In this document: positions 34,803-45,055 of the stretch, in pieces
Numbering within the stretch: the stretch's first letter is position 1
Layout: every line of letters starts with the position of its first letter
Source of the DNA: Zasmidium citrigriseum
Lineage: Eukaryota > Ascomycota > Dothideomycetes > Mycosphaerellales > Mycosphaerellaceae
DNA: 64,000 bases
Assembly (NCBI GenBank): GCA_002786025.1
Contig: NHNW01000008.1
Coordinates: forward strand, 682,001-746,000
Direction: 5' to 3'
Made by a program: the position numbers and the translations under genes
Notes under the pieces: model-generated
Told to the model about the DNA's origin: nothing
Database searches by the model: none
Seen by the model: the letters and a program-made list of their open reading frames with translations, nothing else

Positions 34803-35110
34803 AGTCGTGTGGTTCGCACGGCATGTTGACAGGCAATTCGATGATTACATTTACTAAAACTCCCACAGGCCTGGACGTTCGCCGTAGCTTATGTGCTTTG
34901 TCGCCTACTTCTATCGAATGAGGACCCCAGAAAAGACATTAATACGTCCAAAAACTGTCAAACTTTCCGCGTACCAGCGTTTCCTCACGGAGCTGGTAAG
35001 CAAGAATTTTGAAAAATCACCATGGCCGCCTGCGATATAAAGGCTCTTTGCTCTACATTCTATCTTGCTGGTCTCTTACTACACACACCCAAACTTACGA
35101 TTTGAGCAAA
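34803..35110. other. Intergenic region, 308 bp
   Basis: Between the transporter and the repeat-containing secreted protein gene; contains the latter's TATA box and little else. Confidence 0.55.
35036..35042 (+). promoter_or_regulatory. TATA box of secreted repeat protein gene
   Basis: TATAAAG, 69-75 bp upstream of the ATG at 35111, the usual position for a TATA box with a short leader. Confidence 0.6.
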
Positions 35111-35818
35111 ATGAAGATCACCGCCATCCTCACCGTCCTCGCCCTCGGCGTGAGCTGCCTCCCAGCACCTGTATCAAGGTCCCCATTTCCGTCAAATACT
35201 GCACAGTCACTGACGCAAAGCCAACAGTTCAACAAGACCGATGGCAACGCCTTCGAAGGCATCGACAAGCTCGGCGCCAACATCGAGACGTCTCTGGTCC
35301 GCCTGCTCGCCGACCCTGAGATCGGAGAGATCAAAGACAAGCTCGAGCCAGCCCTGATCGACATGCTTGCCAGCGATGAGATTGCGACTATCAAGGAATC
35401 TGTTGAGCAAGCTGCCCATGATGCAGGGAAAGTCACTACAGATGACAAGGCCCTCGACTCCCTCGACAAGCACGGCGCCGCCATCGAGACGTCCCTGGCC
35501 CGTCTGCTCGCCGACCCTGAACTCGGAGAGATCAAAGACGAGATCGAGCCGGCTTTGATCGACGTGCTCGCGAGCGATGAAATTGCGACTATCAAGGAGT
35601 CGGTTGAGAAGGCGGCTCATGAGGCGGGAAAGGTAAGTCGTGCGAGACTGTATTTTGGACTGCTGCTAATGTCTTCGATGCTCCAGGATGTCAAGGATCC
35701 AAAGGCCATGATGCAAGTCGCCGAGGGGATGTATGAGATGCTTCCTGCCGAGTCGAGGGATGAGATGGTGAAGAAGCTTGTGGAGGCCTACGTCTCCGTC
35801 AAGGGAAAGGTTGCGTAG
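35111..35818 (+). CDS. Secreted helical protein with two near-identical internal repeats
   Basis: Exons 35111..35632 and 35687..35818, 217 aa. The ATG at 35111 begins a signal peptide (MKITAILTVLALGVSCL); the longer upstream frame lacks an ATG. The mature protein consists of two consecutive repeats of about 65 residues (approximately 45-109 and 110-174) that differ at few positions. Each has the core IETSL.RLLADPE.GEIKD, then EPALID.LASDEIATIKESVE.AAH.AGK. They are predicted amphipathic helices without Cys. A short helical tail follows. The 54-nt intron has canonical ends and a GCTAAT branch site but no stop codon and a length divisible by three, so retention would add 18 residues. Close similarity of the repeats at DNA level indicates a recent internal duplication. 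No family recognised; a surface-binding or effector role is speculation. Confidence 0.82.
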   Translation: MKITAILTVLALGVSCLPAPVSRSPFPSNTAQSLTQSQQFNKTDGNAFEGIDKLGANIETSLVRLLADPEIGEIKDKLEPALIDMLASDEIATIKESVEQAAHDAGKVTTDDKALDSLDKHGAAIETSLARLLADPELGEIKDEIEPALIDVLASDEIATIKESVEKAAHEAGKVSRARLYFGLLLMSSMLQDVKDPKAMMQVAEGMYEMLPAESRDEMVKKLVEAYVSVKGKVA

Positions 35819-36798
35819 AAGGGCACCCGGCAAGAACGTTGTGATTATTGGGAATTCTGCCATACTTTGGGAAAGAAAGAATTCTGTCGGAGAAGGACAC
35901 ACGAGCACCTTTCATTCTCAACGTTGCCTTGCCGTTCTCAAGCCTGGGCATCAGCTTCCTTTACTCGTCACGCCATCCTCAATACAGTCGCACACGCAAA
36001 TCGCCTGCTCTGGACCACCTGCTCCTGTACAATACCATGATGGCCATCATGATGAAGCTGATCTAGCAAGTAGCACATGCAAGTTCGCTAACCCTACAGC
36101 CTCCAGGATGGGCCCGAGCTCAAATGCAGCGGACTGGGTAGCATTGCTGCACTAGCAGTACTAGATTTCCTTCCAAAAATGGAATGCGCCAGCCACGGAG
36201 CAGAGACCGCTCCAAATCTGCATCTACTACTGCAGAGAAAGTCTTACCGGGTAGCTGAACGCCACCCCTTTTCGTGGCATTGCTTGGCGCGGAAGACTAT
36301 CTCACTAGCGTGAGTTTGTTTCGACTTCCTTGGACGACATGTGCTTGCGTGGACTTGGTCTTCTTCAGACAGCCACATTTGATACCGCGTTGCTATCATG
36401 ACGACGACATGGACTAATACGAGCTGAAAGATGGACTACGGCAAGACAATGCCGGCCAAGGTTGATCACTGAGCTCCCAAATGCACACGTTGGCTCCTAG
36501 TTGCATGCCATGGGACACTAATCGATGCAAATCGTTGTGGGGGTTTTCAATCAGCTAGCCAGGAGAAAGACGAAGCCTTTTTGTCAGGCCTGGATGCAAG
36601 AATTTGGAAGAGCTGGGAATGGTGGCTGGCTGAAAGGCAGGGGCAGCGCAGACAAGTTTCCCACCGCGATGAGGTTCGATCCCCCCTGGTGCCTTCCTCG
36701 AGTGATATAACTCCAACCGCTCAATTCCAAATTCCAGAGCAAAGGGACAACATTATCTCCATAGCTGACTCAATCACAACATCACTTCCGTCACCACA
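35819..36798. other. Intergenic region, 980 bp
   Basis: No credible gene, repeat or tRNA. A GGTTCGATCC string at 36672-36681 resembles a tRNA B box but has no matching cloverleaf. Confidence 0.5.
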
Positions 36799-37353
36799 AT
36801 GGACGACACAACACCACCCGACAACACTGGAACCTTGGAGGCAGGCGGCCAAGCCACCCAACCAGAGCTCGAACAAGCCGCCTCAGTCCTAAACCCAGGC
36901 GCAACACCCCAAGTCATGGCCTCCGACATCAAACTCCAATTCCGCGCAATGATGCCCAGCCGCATCCCCACGCCCACGGGCCCAATCTCAACCGGCGGAG
37001 GCGCATCCTGGCGCGGCGGCCGACTCCCACCACAAGCTCCCATCTGGGAGTTAAACCGCACTTTCGCCATGGGCGTCGGTCACTACACCTTGGTCTTCTT
37101 CGAAACGAACGCTGCGAATGCGAATCCTGTTCTGTTGAATTCTGTTACGGTTAAGAATAGTGCGTTTGAGAATCCGGAGAGGACCACTGTTGCGCAGAAT
37201 ACTTGTAGTTGGTTTCAGAGTTCGGCGCCGACGGGGGCGAGTAATTTGCTGATTACTGTGAGGAGAGGACATGTGGCTGCGGATAATGGTGGTGCTCTTC
37301 CGCCGCCGATTTATTGCAAGTGTTATTTTGCTGGACAGAAAGCTGTGGTCTAG
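36799..37353 (+). CDS. Hypothetical protein, 184 aa, no signal peptide
   Basis: Single exon starting at the ATG at 36799. The N-terminal 40 residues are acidic and rich in Thr, Pro, Gly and Gln, probably disordered. A Gly/Pro-rich linker follows (near residues 55-80), then a 100-residue C-terminal part with alternating hydrophobic residues suggestive of a beta-sandwich (MGVGHYTLVFFETNAAN, LLITVRRGHV). Three Cys lie near the end. No membrane segment or motif is recognised. Codon use changes from C-ending in the first half to mixed in the second, as seen in other genes of this window, so it looks like a genuine gene. Function unknown. Confidence 0.65.
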   Translation: MDDTTPPDNTGTLEAGGQATQPELEQAASVLNPGATPQVMASDIKLQFRAMMPSRIPTPTGPISTGGGASWRGGRLPPQAPIWELNRTFAMGVGHYTLVFFETNAANANPVLLNSVTVKNSAFENPERTTVAQNTCSWFQSSAPTGASNLLITVRRGHVAADNGGALPPPIYCKCYFAGQKAVV

Positions 37354-37505
37354 CAGTTGGGTGATCGAAGAGTCTGGCGGGTGATCGGAAGCAGGAGATT
37401 GAAATTCCTGCATGAATTTGTATCTATCATTCGTCATGACATATCCCGTTCGCTACAAGACACAGGACGCTGCTCCTCGGGGACCCAGTATCAAGATCCA
37501 CGTAT

Positions 37506-38570
37506 CTACTTCATACTCTTTAACAATTCATTCAGTGCCATCAACACACTGTCCAGCGCCGGCTTAATCCTCCCAAAACAAGCCACTGGCTCCCCTCCCT
37601 CCTTCATCACAATACTATCCACCTCCTTCCCCTCTTTGAAATGCAGATAACACCTCAAAGCAAACACCTGCAAATACGTCCTCCGCCAACTCAACGCCTC
37701 GGAGCCACTCCCAGCATACAAAAACAACCTCCCAAGCGTAGCATTCGGTAAATTATTCTCCAAAGGCTTGGTTGGTAGCTTATACGCATTAAATATCGCC
37801 ATGGACTTCTGGAAGAAGGCTAGAATACGTTTAATATCGTATTCTGTGGTTCGGGTCTTGTAAATTTCGTAGGCGTCGCTGGTGGTGAAGCTGTTGAGCC
37901 CTCTGGTGGCGGAGAATGAGGGACATTTGGCTTGGATGCTCGGTCGGAGGCTTTGAAAGGCTTTTGTGTAGGATGGTGTTCGTCCATCCGCGGGATGCTC
38001 GTAGACGGGGAAGATCTCGACGGTTTTGTGAGCTGCGTTCAGGGAGATTTGGTTGACGAACGTCTCCGGGCTGTAGGCTTTTGATGGAGTTTCGAATGAG
38101 ACGTGGAAGTTTGCGGGGTCGAATGCGATTAGAGCGGTTGCTGCACGAGCGAGGTTGTCTGCAAAGCGTTCTTGTATGATATTGATGTTGGCCTCATCGC
38201 ATAGGACAACTACGTCGAGGTCGCTGAATGGAGACATTTCTTGACGACCGAATGAGCCGTAGGAGCAGAGAGCAAAAGGCGGTAATGCAGGTCCACTGCT
38301 GTCCTGCTGCAGAGCGATCTTGGAAGTCAAAGTTGCCAACCACGATGCGGCGCCCTTGCTGAACTCGCCGGTTGCAATGGCGAAGGTTTGCAGGTCTTTG
38401 TCATTCTCGAGCTGCAGAAGCCATCTGATGCCGCCCCGGGAGGCTGACGAGCAAGATGATTTGAAGCGGCTGCGCAGAGACTTGGTCAGTCCGGTCAGAG
38501 TTGTGACGTCCGGCTCAGATAATCCGAGCTGCGAAAGCCGTCGTAAGGCACCTTCTCTTGTGGTCGCCAT
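37506..38570 (-). CDS. GlnD/DUF294-like nucleotidyltransferase-fold protein
   Basis: Single exon, 354 aa, ATG at 38570. The key signature lies near residues 103-122: YGSFGRQEMSPFSDLDVVVL. This fits the nucleotidyltransferase GS..R..E....SD.D pattern of PII-uridylyltransferase (GlnD), GlnE and DUF294 proteins, with both metal-binding Asp residues kept. A third acidic strand (near the FHVSFETPS region) is plausible. The remainder is helical, with a conserved-looking LGRLFLYAG..ALSWRRTYLQVF stretch typical of the helical partner domain. The fold suggests transfer of a nucleotide to a protein or small molecule; the substrate is unknown. Fungi lack the bacterial PII system, so a canonical GlnD role is unlikely. 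It sits 412 bp from the 3' end of the helix-rich gene to its right, on the same strand. Confidence 0.72.
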   Translation of the reverse strand: MATTREGALRRLSQLGLSEPDVTTLTGLTKSLRSRFKSSCSSASRGGIRWLLQLENDKDLQTFAIATGEFSKGAASWLATLTSKIALQQDSSGPALPPFALCSYGSFGRQEMSPFSDLDVVVLCDEANINIIQERFADNLARAATALIAFDPANFHVSFETPSKAYSPETFVNQISLNAAHKTVEIFPVYEHPADGRTPSYTKAFQSLRPSIQAKCPSFSATRGLNSFTTSDAYEIYKTRTTEYDIKRILAFFQKSMAIFNAYKLPTKPLENNLPNATLGRLFLYAGSGSEALSWRRTYLQVFALRCYLHFKEGKEVDSIVMKEGGEPVACFGRIKPALDSVLMALNELLKSMK

Positions 38571-38982
38571 AGCGTGAGCTGAGTCTCAAGTACAGAAAGG
38601 GCAGCATCTTGGAGCACATCGGAAAATCGCCGCATATACTGGAGGCTGTCGACGTAGTCCAATCAGCAGAAGCAGTCTAATCGTTTCGCTTGAGCCAGCA
38701 CGTGGGTTACGGATGCCAATGGCATCTTGCGAGAAGGTGAAAGCGTTACGACACTGTACGAATCTAGCAGGAAACTCAAAAGTGTCCTGCAGGGTCAATA
38801 TGTTGTGGCTTGCGTCGTGAACACTAGCGTAAAGCCAAGAACGCAGCTTCCTAATCGGGAATGACATGTGAATTGCGCTTGCAAGAGCACTAAAATAGTC
38901 TGCGCTAGCTTTTGCTCTCGATCTGGACACGGAAATCGGCGAATAAAGTCTGCAAGGTAGTGGTGTGGTGTGTTCAACCAAT
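38571..38982. other. Intergenic region, 412 bp
   Basis: Between the helix-rich protein's stop codon and the start of the nucleotidyltransferase gene, both on the minus strand. An open frame here starts next to the stop codon but has no domain content. Confidence 0.5.
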
Positions 38983-40601
38983 TTACTGCACTACGCATCT
39001 AACTCCAGTATCCGGGTCTGTCTCGTAAATCTCGAGCAACTTCTTGAGAAGGGGCTCTCCACCATACAGCGTCGTTGACTTGATGGCGGCGCTCGTGCCT
39101 TGATCGTCATCTGTATCGCGCAGGCGCCACAAGACAAATCTCGCTGGCTCCCGCACAAGGATGGACTTCTCGAAAGATGCGTCTGAGAGTGCGATCAGGA
39201 TCGCATTGGCGTACTGCGCCTTTGATAGAGCCCAGTCCGTTCTTGCTGCGTCGTCCTGCACAGTCTTTGTATGTTCCCAGATACCGAGTACCTTGTCGAA
39301 CACCGCTTTGGCGGCAACACGTCGCACCGCTGCAGCGTCGACTGTTTTTCCCATGTCCTCGAGGAGCGATTGGACTTCTGTAGTAAAGGAGTCTCCTCGA
39401 CCACGAAGCTCTTGCAACCTTGCCAGCCGCAGTTGGATTCCTTGGATGTCTATCTCAGACTGCTTGATGTGGCTCTCGCTTTGCTCGACGATTCGCTGTT
39501 GGTTTGAGACGTCTTCGATGAGGTTCTTGCTGACAGTATAATGAAGGGCAAGACCCACTGGCCAGCAGAGGAACCAGGCTACGGTCTCCTGTACAAAGCA
39601 TTGTCAGCGTCATTGATCTTTTGCAGCTGTACATGGACTGGTCTTACCCCAACCTTTGCACGCTCTGCATCAGATACTGCATCTTCGTAGTTCTTCTTCG
39701 CGATGCGCAAAGTTTCCTTCTGCGTTTCCAAAGACGTTTTCAAGTCAGCCAAAGTCTGCTGTTGCGCAGCCACTTCAGCATTCGTCGAATCAATCCAGGT
39801 CTTCAGGTCTGCATTGAAGCTAATGACAGCATCCTGAATACCATGTGGATGACCCAAGATGTCTGCATCACGCAGGTTGGCAATCTTGAGGTCACAATCA
39901 GCCCATTGTCTTAATCTGAAAGCAGAAAAAAGGTAGCCAACCTCTGCATCAGTGTGCATTGCACCCGTCAGGGTGGACTTGGCACTGTCCGATGCCTTTT
40001 TAAAGGCCTCCGAGCTCTCAGCTGTTCGCTGCTGCAGTTCTTTGGATAGAGAAGCCTTCTTGGATGGATCGAGAACATTTTTATCATAGTTGCCACCGAT
40101 TGCCTCTGCAATTGGAGTCAGCGACTGCACAGCTGAACGTAAGTCTCGCACAGCCGCTGAAGTGAGCAAATCATATGAGATGTTGGATTTGGTCAGGATG
40201 TCACTGAGATTAGTCTTCGCCGTAGCCAAGCGTGTCTTCAAATCTTGCAGGCGGTCACCCGGCTTGTTTGGCACTTCAGCATCGGGATCGGTATAGGCGA
40301 GAATCTTCGGAGGGATGTAAAAGCCAATGTCATCAATGATGGCCTTGAAGCGCTCGTCCGAGGCCACGAAACGTTTCTTGATAGTCACCCAGAACGGATC
40401 ATTAGGATCCTCGGGGATGGAGATGTTGTCTAAGAAAGAGGAAGAAAGTCAGTATCTTACGCACGCAGTAGATCTCCCACATGTTTTGCTTTACGTACTG
40501 GGTAGTGCCGCTTGCCAATCCTTGTTGAGCTGATCGAGGCCCTTAGTAAGGTCGCCGGCCGTCTTCAAGAACTCGTCCAAACCGTTCAAGCCTGTGGCCA
40601 T
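38983..40601 (-). CDS. Long helix-rich protein with mid-protein hydrophobic segment (pair member 1)
   Basis: Exons 40499..40601, 39648..40429 and 38983..39588 (introns 69 and 59 nt), 496 aa, ATG at 40601. No signal peptide. Almost the whole sequence reads as long amphipathic helices with heptad-like spacing, rich in Ala, Lys, Asp and Gln. At residues about 296-316 a hydrophobic stretch with three Trp/Phe clusters (ETVAWFLCWPVGLALHY) sits between two long coiled-coil-like helices. Helix, hydrophobic hairpin, helix is the layout of alpha-helical pore-forming proteins of the ClyA/Hbl/XaxAB kind; this is a resemblance of architecture only. The gene is divergent from a second long helix-rich gene (pair member 2) with 779 bp between starts. 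An alternative is a cytoplasmic structural or trafficking protein. No family was recognised by sequence. Confidence 0.72.
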
Positions 40602-41380
40602 GATCGCTGCGGCTGTTCTGATTGTTGATGTCCTTTTTCTCGTACGCTTTACAGTCACTCATGTTGCCAAATATATGCATGTGTCAAGCCCAGCAAAGGC
40701 GTGCACGTAAGGCAAGGAGACCGTTGATCATCTCTGGTGAGCCATTCACACCGCCTTCCGAGGCTGCGTGACGACGACAACCGCGCCGGCGATGGACTAA
40801 GCTGGCCACTGTAATGCCACATCGTGCGCACAAAGTATCGTGTCCGCTACGAACAGTCGAGATGACGCCAAGCGTGGTGTTGAGAGAAGAGCAAGCTCGA
40901 CCTGCACGTCAACGAAGCCCTGGCTCATTCTGGAGGGGCCCGAGCTTTGGCGTCCCGTCCCGTTACGTCCCGTGCAGCGCCGCTAGCAGGCATTGGCGTG
41001 CAAGTGGAAGCGAAAGCTCCCGACTTCAGCTGTCCACTACCACAACCTGCATTGACAAGCGTATATGGCCAGCACCGGTCTCAACAAGCGTCTTGTTTTG
41101 TCTACCTTCAGCTACGACTACGCGCGGCGATCTTTCATGGACCACCACGGGGGAACTCTGTGGGCACGACATTGGCTCTACGACTATCGAGGCCTTGCGA
41201 ACGCAGCCAGCCACAAGAAGACGACAATGCAACTCTCTCGGCGGGCCAGCATGCTACCAAGGCATCGACAGTCCTAGGGCAATGGTGTTGGAGGCAGCAT
41301 AAAAGCGCAACAATGTGCGAAGATTTCACTCATCACACACATTCCACCTCAACAGCTGCGCACGCACGAACACCGCAATC
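40602..41380. other. Divergent promoter region of the helix-rich gene pair, 779 bp
   Basis: Shared upstream region of the two helix-rich genes. Contains a run of three CGTCCC-type units (40951-40972). Open frames crossing it lack domain content. Confidence 0.5.
40951..40972. repeat. Clustered CGTCCC motifs in the divergent promoter
   Basis: Three CGTCCC/GTCCCG units within 22 bp, roughly in the middle of the divergent promoter. May be a regulator site or chance GC-rich sequence. Confidence 0.4.
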
Positions 41381-44187
41381 ATGGCTGACACATCCGTCGT
41401 TGCTGGCATGACCGAGCAGCAAATCGAAGACAATGCAAAGCAAGCCGTCGCACTGAAACAGAGACAGCATGACGCCATGGTGAGATCTGGGGGCGTGGCC
41501 ACGTTTATCAACACTGCAAAGCGCTCGCTGCTCTTCCAGCCGAACTGCAATTGGAATGACATGTTGAGTGGCGCCCCGGTATCAATTTCCCTCATGGGCT
41601 CCATTTTCATTGCCTCGACGACCGAGCTGGCGCAAGGCATCACTTTGATTCCCCCGACCGGAGGCTTCAAACATATCTCGTGCGTTTCTACCTGCTCCCC
41701 TTCAGTCCGGCCTACGTATGCTAACCCTTCTCTAGAACAATTGCCGGTGCAAACAATGGCGAAATGGCCCTGTCTGGTCAGTGGCTTTCAGCATCTTTCA
41801 GGAGACTGGCATGCTAACATTCGTAACAGCCTGCCTGTCACAGGTATCAGATCTTGGCTCGATAGCCTTTGTCGGGGCCCGAACGGGCATGTCTGCTATC
41901 GCTATCAACAGTGCAGACATCATTGAAGACGTCAGTTCTTTGCTATCACTTTGGCGCTCATTCTCATGTTTTCTGCACAGGTCAAAACGGTAGCACGCCT
42001 GCTCCAAGATCCGGAGAGTGCGAGGATCTCGCTGAAAACCACCGTGGACAAGCTATCGAAAGAGGCCAAATACTGTGCCCAGAAAGCCAAGGAGATGGCC
42101 GATAATTACCATGTATGGCTCGCTGCTACTTGTGAAGTGCATGCAGCATGTTGTCAAGCCTCAACCGACACCACCGAGAAGCAGCGAGTGAACGAAGTAC
42201 ATCTTGCCGCGAAGCAAGTCGAATCCAAAATCACACAGGAAGCCGCCAATGCAGCCAAAGATACGATGGAGACAATGCGTATCTCGCTGCAACATGCTGA
42301 CGAGGCATATCAGAAAGCCGCTAAAGAGTTTCCAAGTGGCTGGGAGCTGATCGCCCAGGAGGCAGTGAGCAACCTCGTCTCCACCGCGACAAACGCATTG
42401 AACCAGGCGATTCCCGCCGTTATCGATGCCTACACTGTACAGGGTAGAATGAAGGAAGCGAAGCAAGGCTTTAGCATCTTCAAAGACGGCTATGGAGCTA
42501 TCAAGGGGGAGAAGCCCGCAGATCACAGCGATGTGAAGCCTGCAACGTCTGCTACCTCTCCCATGCCCAACGTCCTGCCCGACAACTACCAAGACCCGGC
42601 ATATACGGTGATCAAAACCTCAGCAGGATGGGTGGATACTCTCAATCAGACCTTGACCTCCAACAATGGTGGGATCGACTGGAAATCTGCTGGTGGAGCT
42701 GCTGGTAGTAACCGTGGGGCTGGCTTCCTACAGATCATGCTGGACACTGACCTTACCACACTAAACAAGAAGTCTGCAACGACGCAACCGAGCACAGATC
42801 TCAAGCTCATTCTCACTGAATGCAAAGCCGTGGCGGCAGAGCTCGATAAGTACAGTGGTCCGTCTATGAATGACACACGACCTAAGAATGATTCTCCTGA
42901 GGTCAAGAAATGGATCGAGACGGTACAAAAGCACAATGTGAAGGCGGCGGCGATGAACGCCATCGCTGCCAACATTCCTGGGCCTAGTGCAGTGAGTAAT
43001 ATATGCCATGCTTGGTGGAAACCATGCTAACCAAATGAAAGGCACCAGCTGCGACACCGCCTTATCAAAAGGTCGAGGGAACTGGTCTTCGCGCGCAGAT
43101 TATTTCAGCAGCTACGACTAAACTCAACACAACTTCCTCAGTCCTGACTGCTTCTCAAGCGAACTTCACAGAAAGCGGCAAGAATTATGCCCAAGTCATG
43201 ACCTCACTGGGCCTCATTCAAGGGGAGCTGTCGAAGTTGAAGGCGGACAAGATACAGCTGGTCAGTATGACCTTTCAGAGCCAGCAGAGCACTTCGCTAA
43301 CCAATATCAGGAACAAATTAAGGTGCTGCTGATGAAGTGCATTGAGCTCCTTGTTCAGCTCCAGGCGCAGATTAACGTGAGTTGTTCAATTTTCTTTATG
43401 ATTTCTGACAACGCGCTGACCACTGCCCAGAAACTTGTCGCGTTCTTCGATTCCGTCCAACTGATCGTGGAAATCGCCGTTAACAACCAAGTTGACCCGT
43501 TGCTCCAGAGGATCAATGACGTTACAGCGCAGCCACTCAGGCTGGGTCATTACAACATAACCCTTTTCACAGCAGAGGTACGTTACCGCCGGCGTTGTAC
43601 ACCATATGTACTTCGTAACTAACAAGTCACGCAGCTGGTCTTCAATAGCATGCTCAACGTTCGGACATACTTCACTCTCTTCCAAGAGCTCGCTGAAGTC
43701 TACGAAGAGGTGCACAAAAAGCATCTTGAGCACGGTCTCGTCCTCGTTGGGCAGATGCAAACCGAAAGTCGTGGTGCAGACGCCGCCAAGCAGCTGAAGA
43801 TCAAGCAAGACGAGTTGAACAAGTACACCAACACCTCTCTGCCGGCGATCAGAACCCTACTCGATACCGTGAGTCGTTTTCCGGAGCTATCACATGCTTC
43901 TTACTGACCATAACCCACAGCGCGAAGCCGAAGTCAAGACAGGAATGGATAAAACCGCGGCTGCCATTGCGGCCGACATTGATTTCCTGCCCGTGCCAGT
44001 TCCAGAGCCGATCAAGCAAGCCAACACCGACGCCAAAGTCGCCGCAATCGAGGCGGCCAAGCCTGGTCTGCAGGAAAACGGATCGTACTACCAGAAGCAG
44101 ATTCCTGCGGGCACTTTCCCTGTAAGTCAGAATGAGCGCCTTGCAGTTCATGGGCTTTGTAGACTAATTATTGCGCAGGATGAGTGA
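41381..44187 (+). CDS. Large helix-rich protein (pair member 2), ten exons
   Basis: Exons: 41381..41679, 41736..41776, 41830..41930, 41981..42991, 43042..43260, 43311..43376, 43431..43577, 43635..43868, 43921..44121 and 44179..44187; 775 aa. All introns are 48-57 nt with GT..AG ends. The frame is continuous across all nine junctions, which supports the model; the last exon encodes only two residues and the stop. No signal peptide. Two hydrophobic, small-residue-rich segments lie near residues 63-90 and 117-140. The remainder is long amphipathic helices, with a Pro/Asn-rich break near residues 330-360 and another near 475. The bulk looks like stacked long helices. Its divergent pairing with another helix-hydrophobic-helix protein suggests a two-component assembly, possibly membrane-active; that is inference. 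No named family recognised, and internal exon boundaries carry moderate uncertainty. Confidence 0.72.
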
Positions 44188-44413
44188 GCGAGGAGGAGCT
44201 CGAAGCAGAGAAGACTGGTCTCAATTTTCAGCAGTTAGCTGCCGCATCCAAGAGAAGGTGGGGGAGGAAGTCTTTCGCCTAGACGATCATTCTCTCACTA
44301 CACTACGATCTCGCCCCGTCCACCACCACTTCCGGCAACAGTCTCAGCTTCACGTTCCCGCGATACAGTTCGATTGAGAGCCTTGAACCATCACTCGCTC
44401 ACATCATCACTCC

Positions 44414-45055
44414 TCATGCCGCCGCCCTCCTTGCCTCAATCCTCTCCACGAGCTCCTCAAAAGCACTCACAATGTCTCCCCTATAACCCGCCCAAAGCCC
44501 ATCCTCCTTCTCCCCATCCAACCCAATCCTCTCTCCCCTCAAAGCATTCCCCCTGAACTCCGCCCCCTCAAAACTCATACTAACCCCCCTCTCCAAAACC
44601 TCACACCCAATAGCCTTCCCCAAAACCTGTCTCAAATGCTCCGCACACTGCAAACCCCCATGGCCCCCATATGTAACCAGCATGACCGGCTTGCCCTTCC
44701 ACTCGTTGAACAAATAATCAATGGCGTTCTTCAACTCGGTAGGGATACTCCAGTTTCGCTGCGCAGAGAGGATTATGAAGGCGTCGCAGGCGCTGATGCG
44801 GCGGGACCAGATTTGGGTGTGTTCGTGGTGGTAGTCGACGGGGTTGTGGATGTGTTGGGGGATTATGGCTTCGTTGAAGATGGGGAGTTTGTGGTCGAGG
44901 AGGTCGATTGTTTCGATGATCACGTCGGAGGTTTGCAATCTTGAGGACTTTTGTTGGAGAGTTGCGAGGATGAAGGTGGCGACTTCAGGGGCGATGCGGA
45001 CGGGTCGCTGGCTGCCGACGATGAGGCCGATTTTGGAGGGCTTTGGTGATGCCAT
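44414..45055 (-). CDS. NADPH-dependent FMN reductase family protein
   Basis: Flavodoxin-like oxidoreductase that reduces FMN or quinone-type substrates. Single exon, 213 aa, with start at the ATG at 45055; the frame is open further upstream but without an ATG. The FMN-phosphate-binding loop GSQRPVRIAPEV is at about residues 13-24. Near residues 95-115 the stretch AQRNWSIPTELKNAIDYL is the family's hallmark after the second Rossmann strand. VTYGGHGGLQCAEHLRQVL matches the third FMN-contact region. Length is typical for the family. It runs convergent with the large helix-rich gene (226 bp between stops). Cytosolic, no targeting signal. Physiological substrate unknown. Confidence 0.88.
   Translation of the reverse strand: MASPKPSKIGLIVGSQRPVRIAPEVATFILATLQQKSSRLQTSDVIIETIDLLDHKLPIFNEAIIPQHIHNPVDYHHEHTQIWSRRISACDAFIILSAQRNWSIPTELKNAIDYLFNEWKGKPVMLVTYGGHGGLQCAEHLRQVLGKAIGCEVLERGVSMSFEGAEFRGNALRGERIGLDGEKEDGLWAGYRGDIVSAFEELVERIEARRAAA

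Noticed and set aside
36655..36690. tRNA-like B box (GGTTCGATCC)
   Set aside because: Flanking sequence does not form the T-stem, anticodon arm or acceptor stem of a tRNA.
38586..38981. 131-codon frame directly after the helix-rich gene's stop codon
   Set aside because: Considered as a further exon, but the stop at 38983 falls after a coherent C-terminus and no donor joins the two convincingly.
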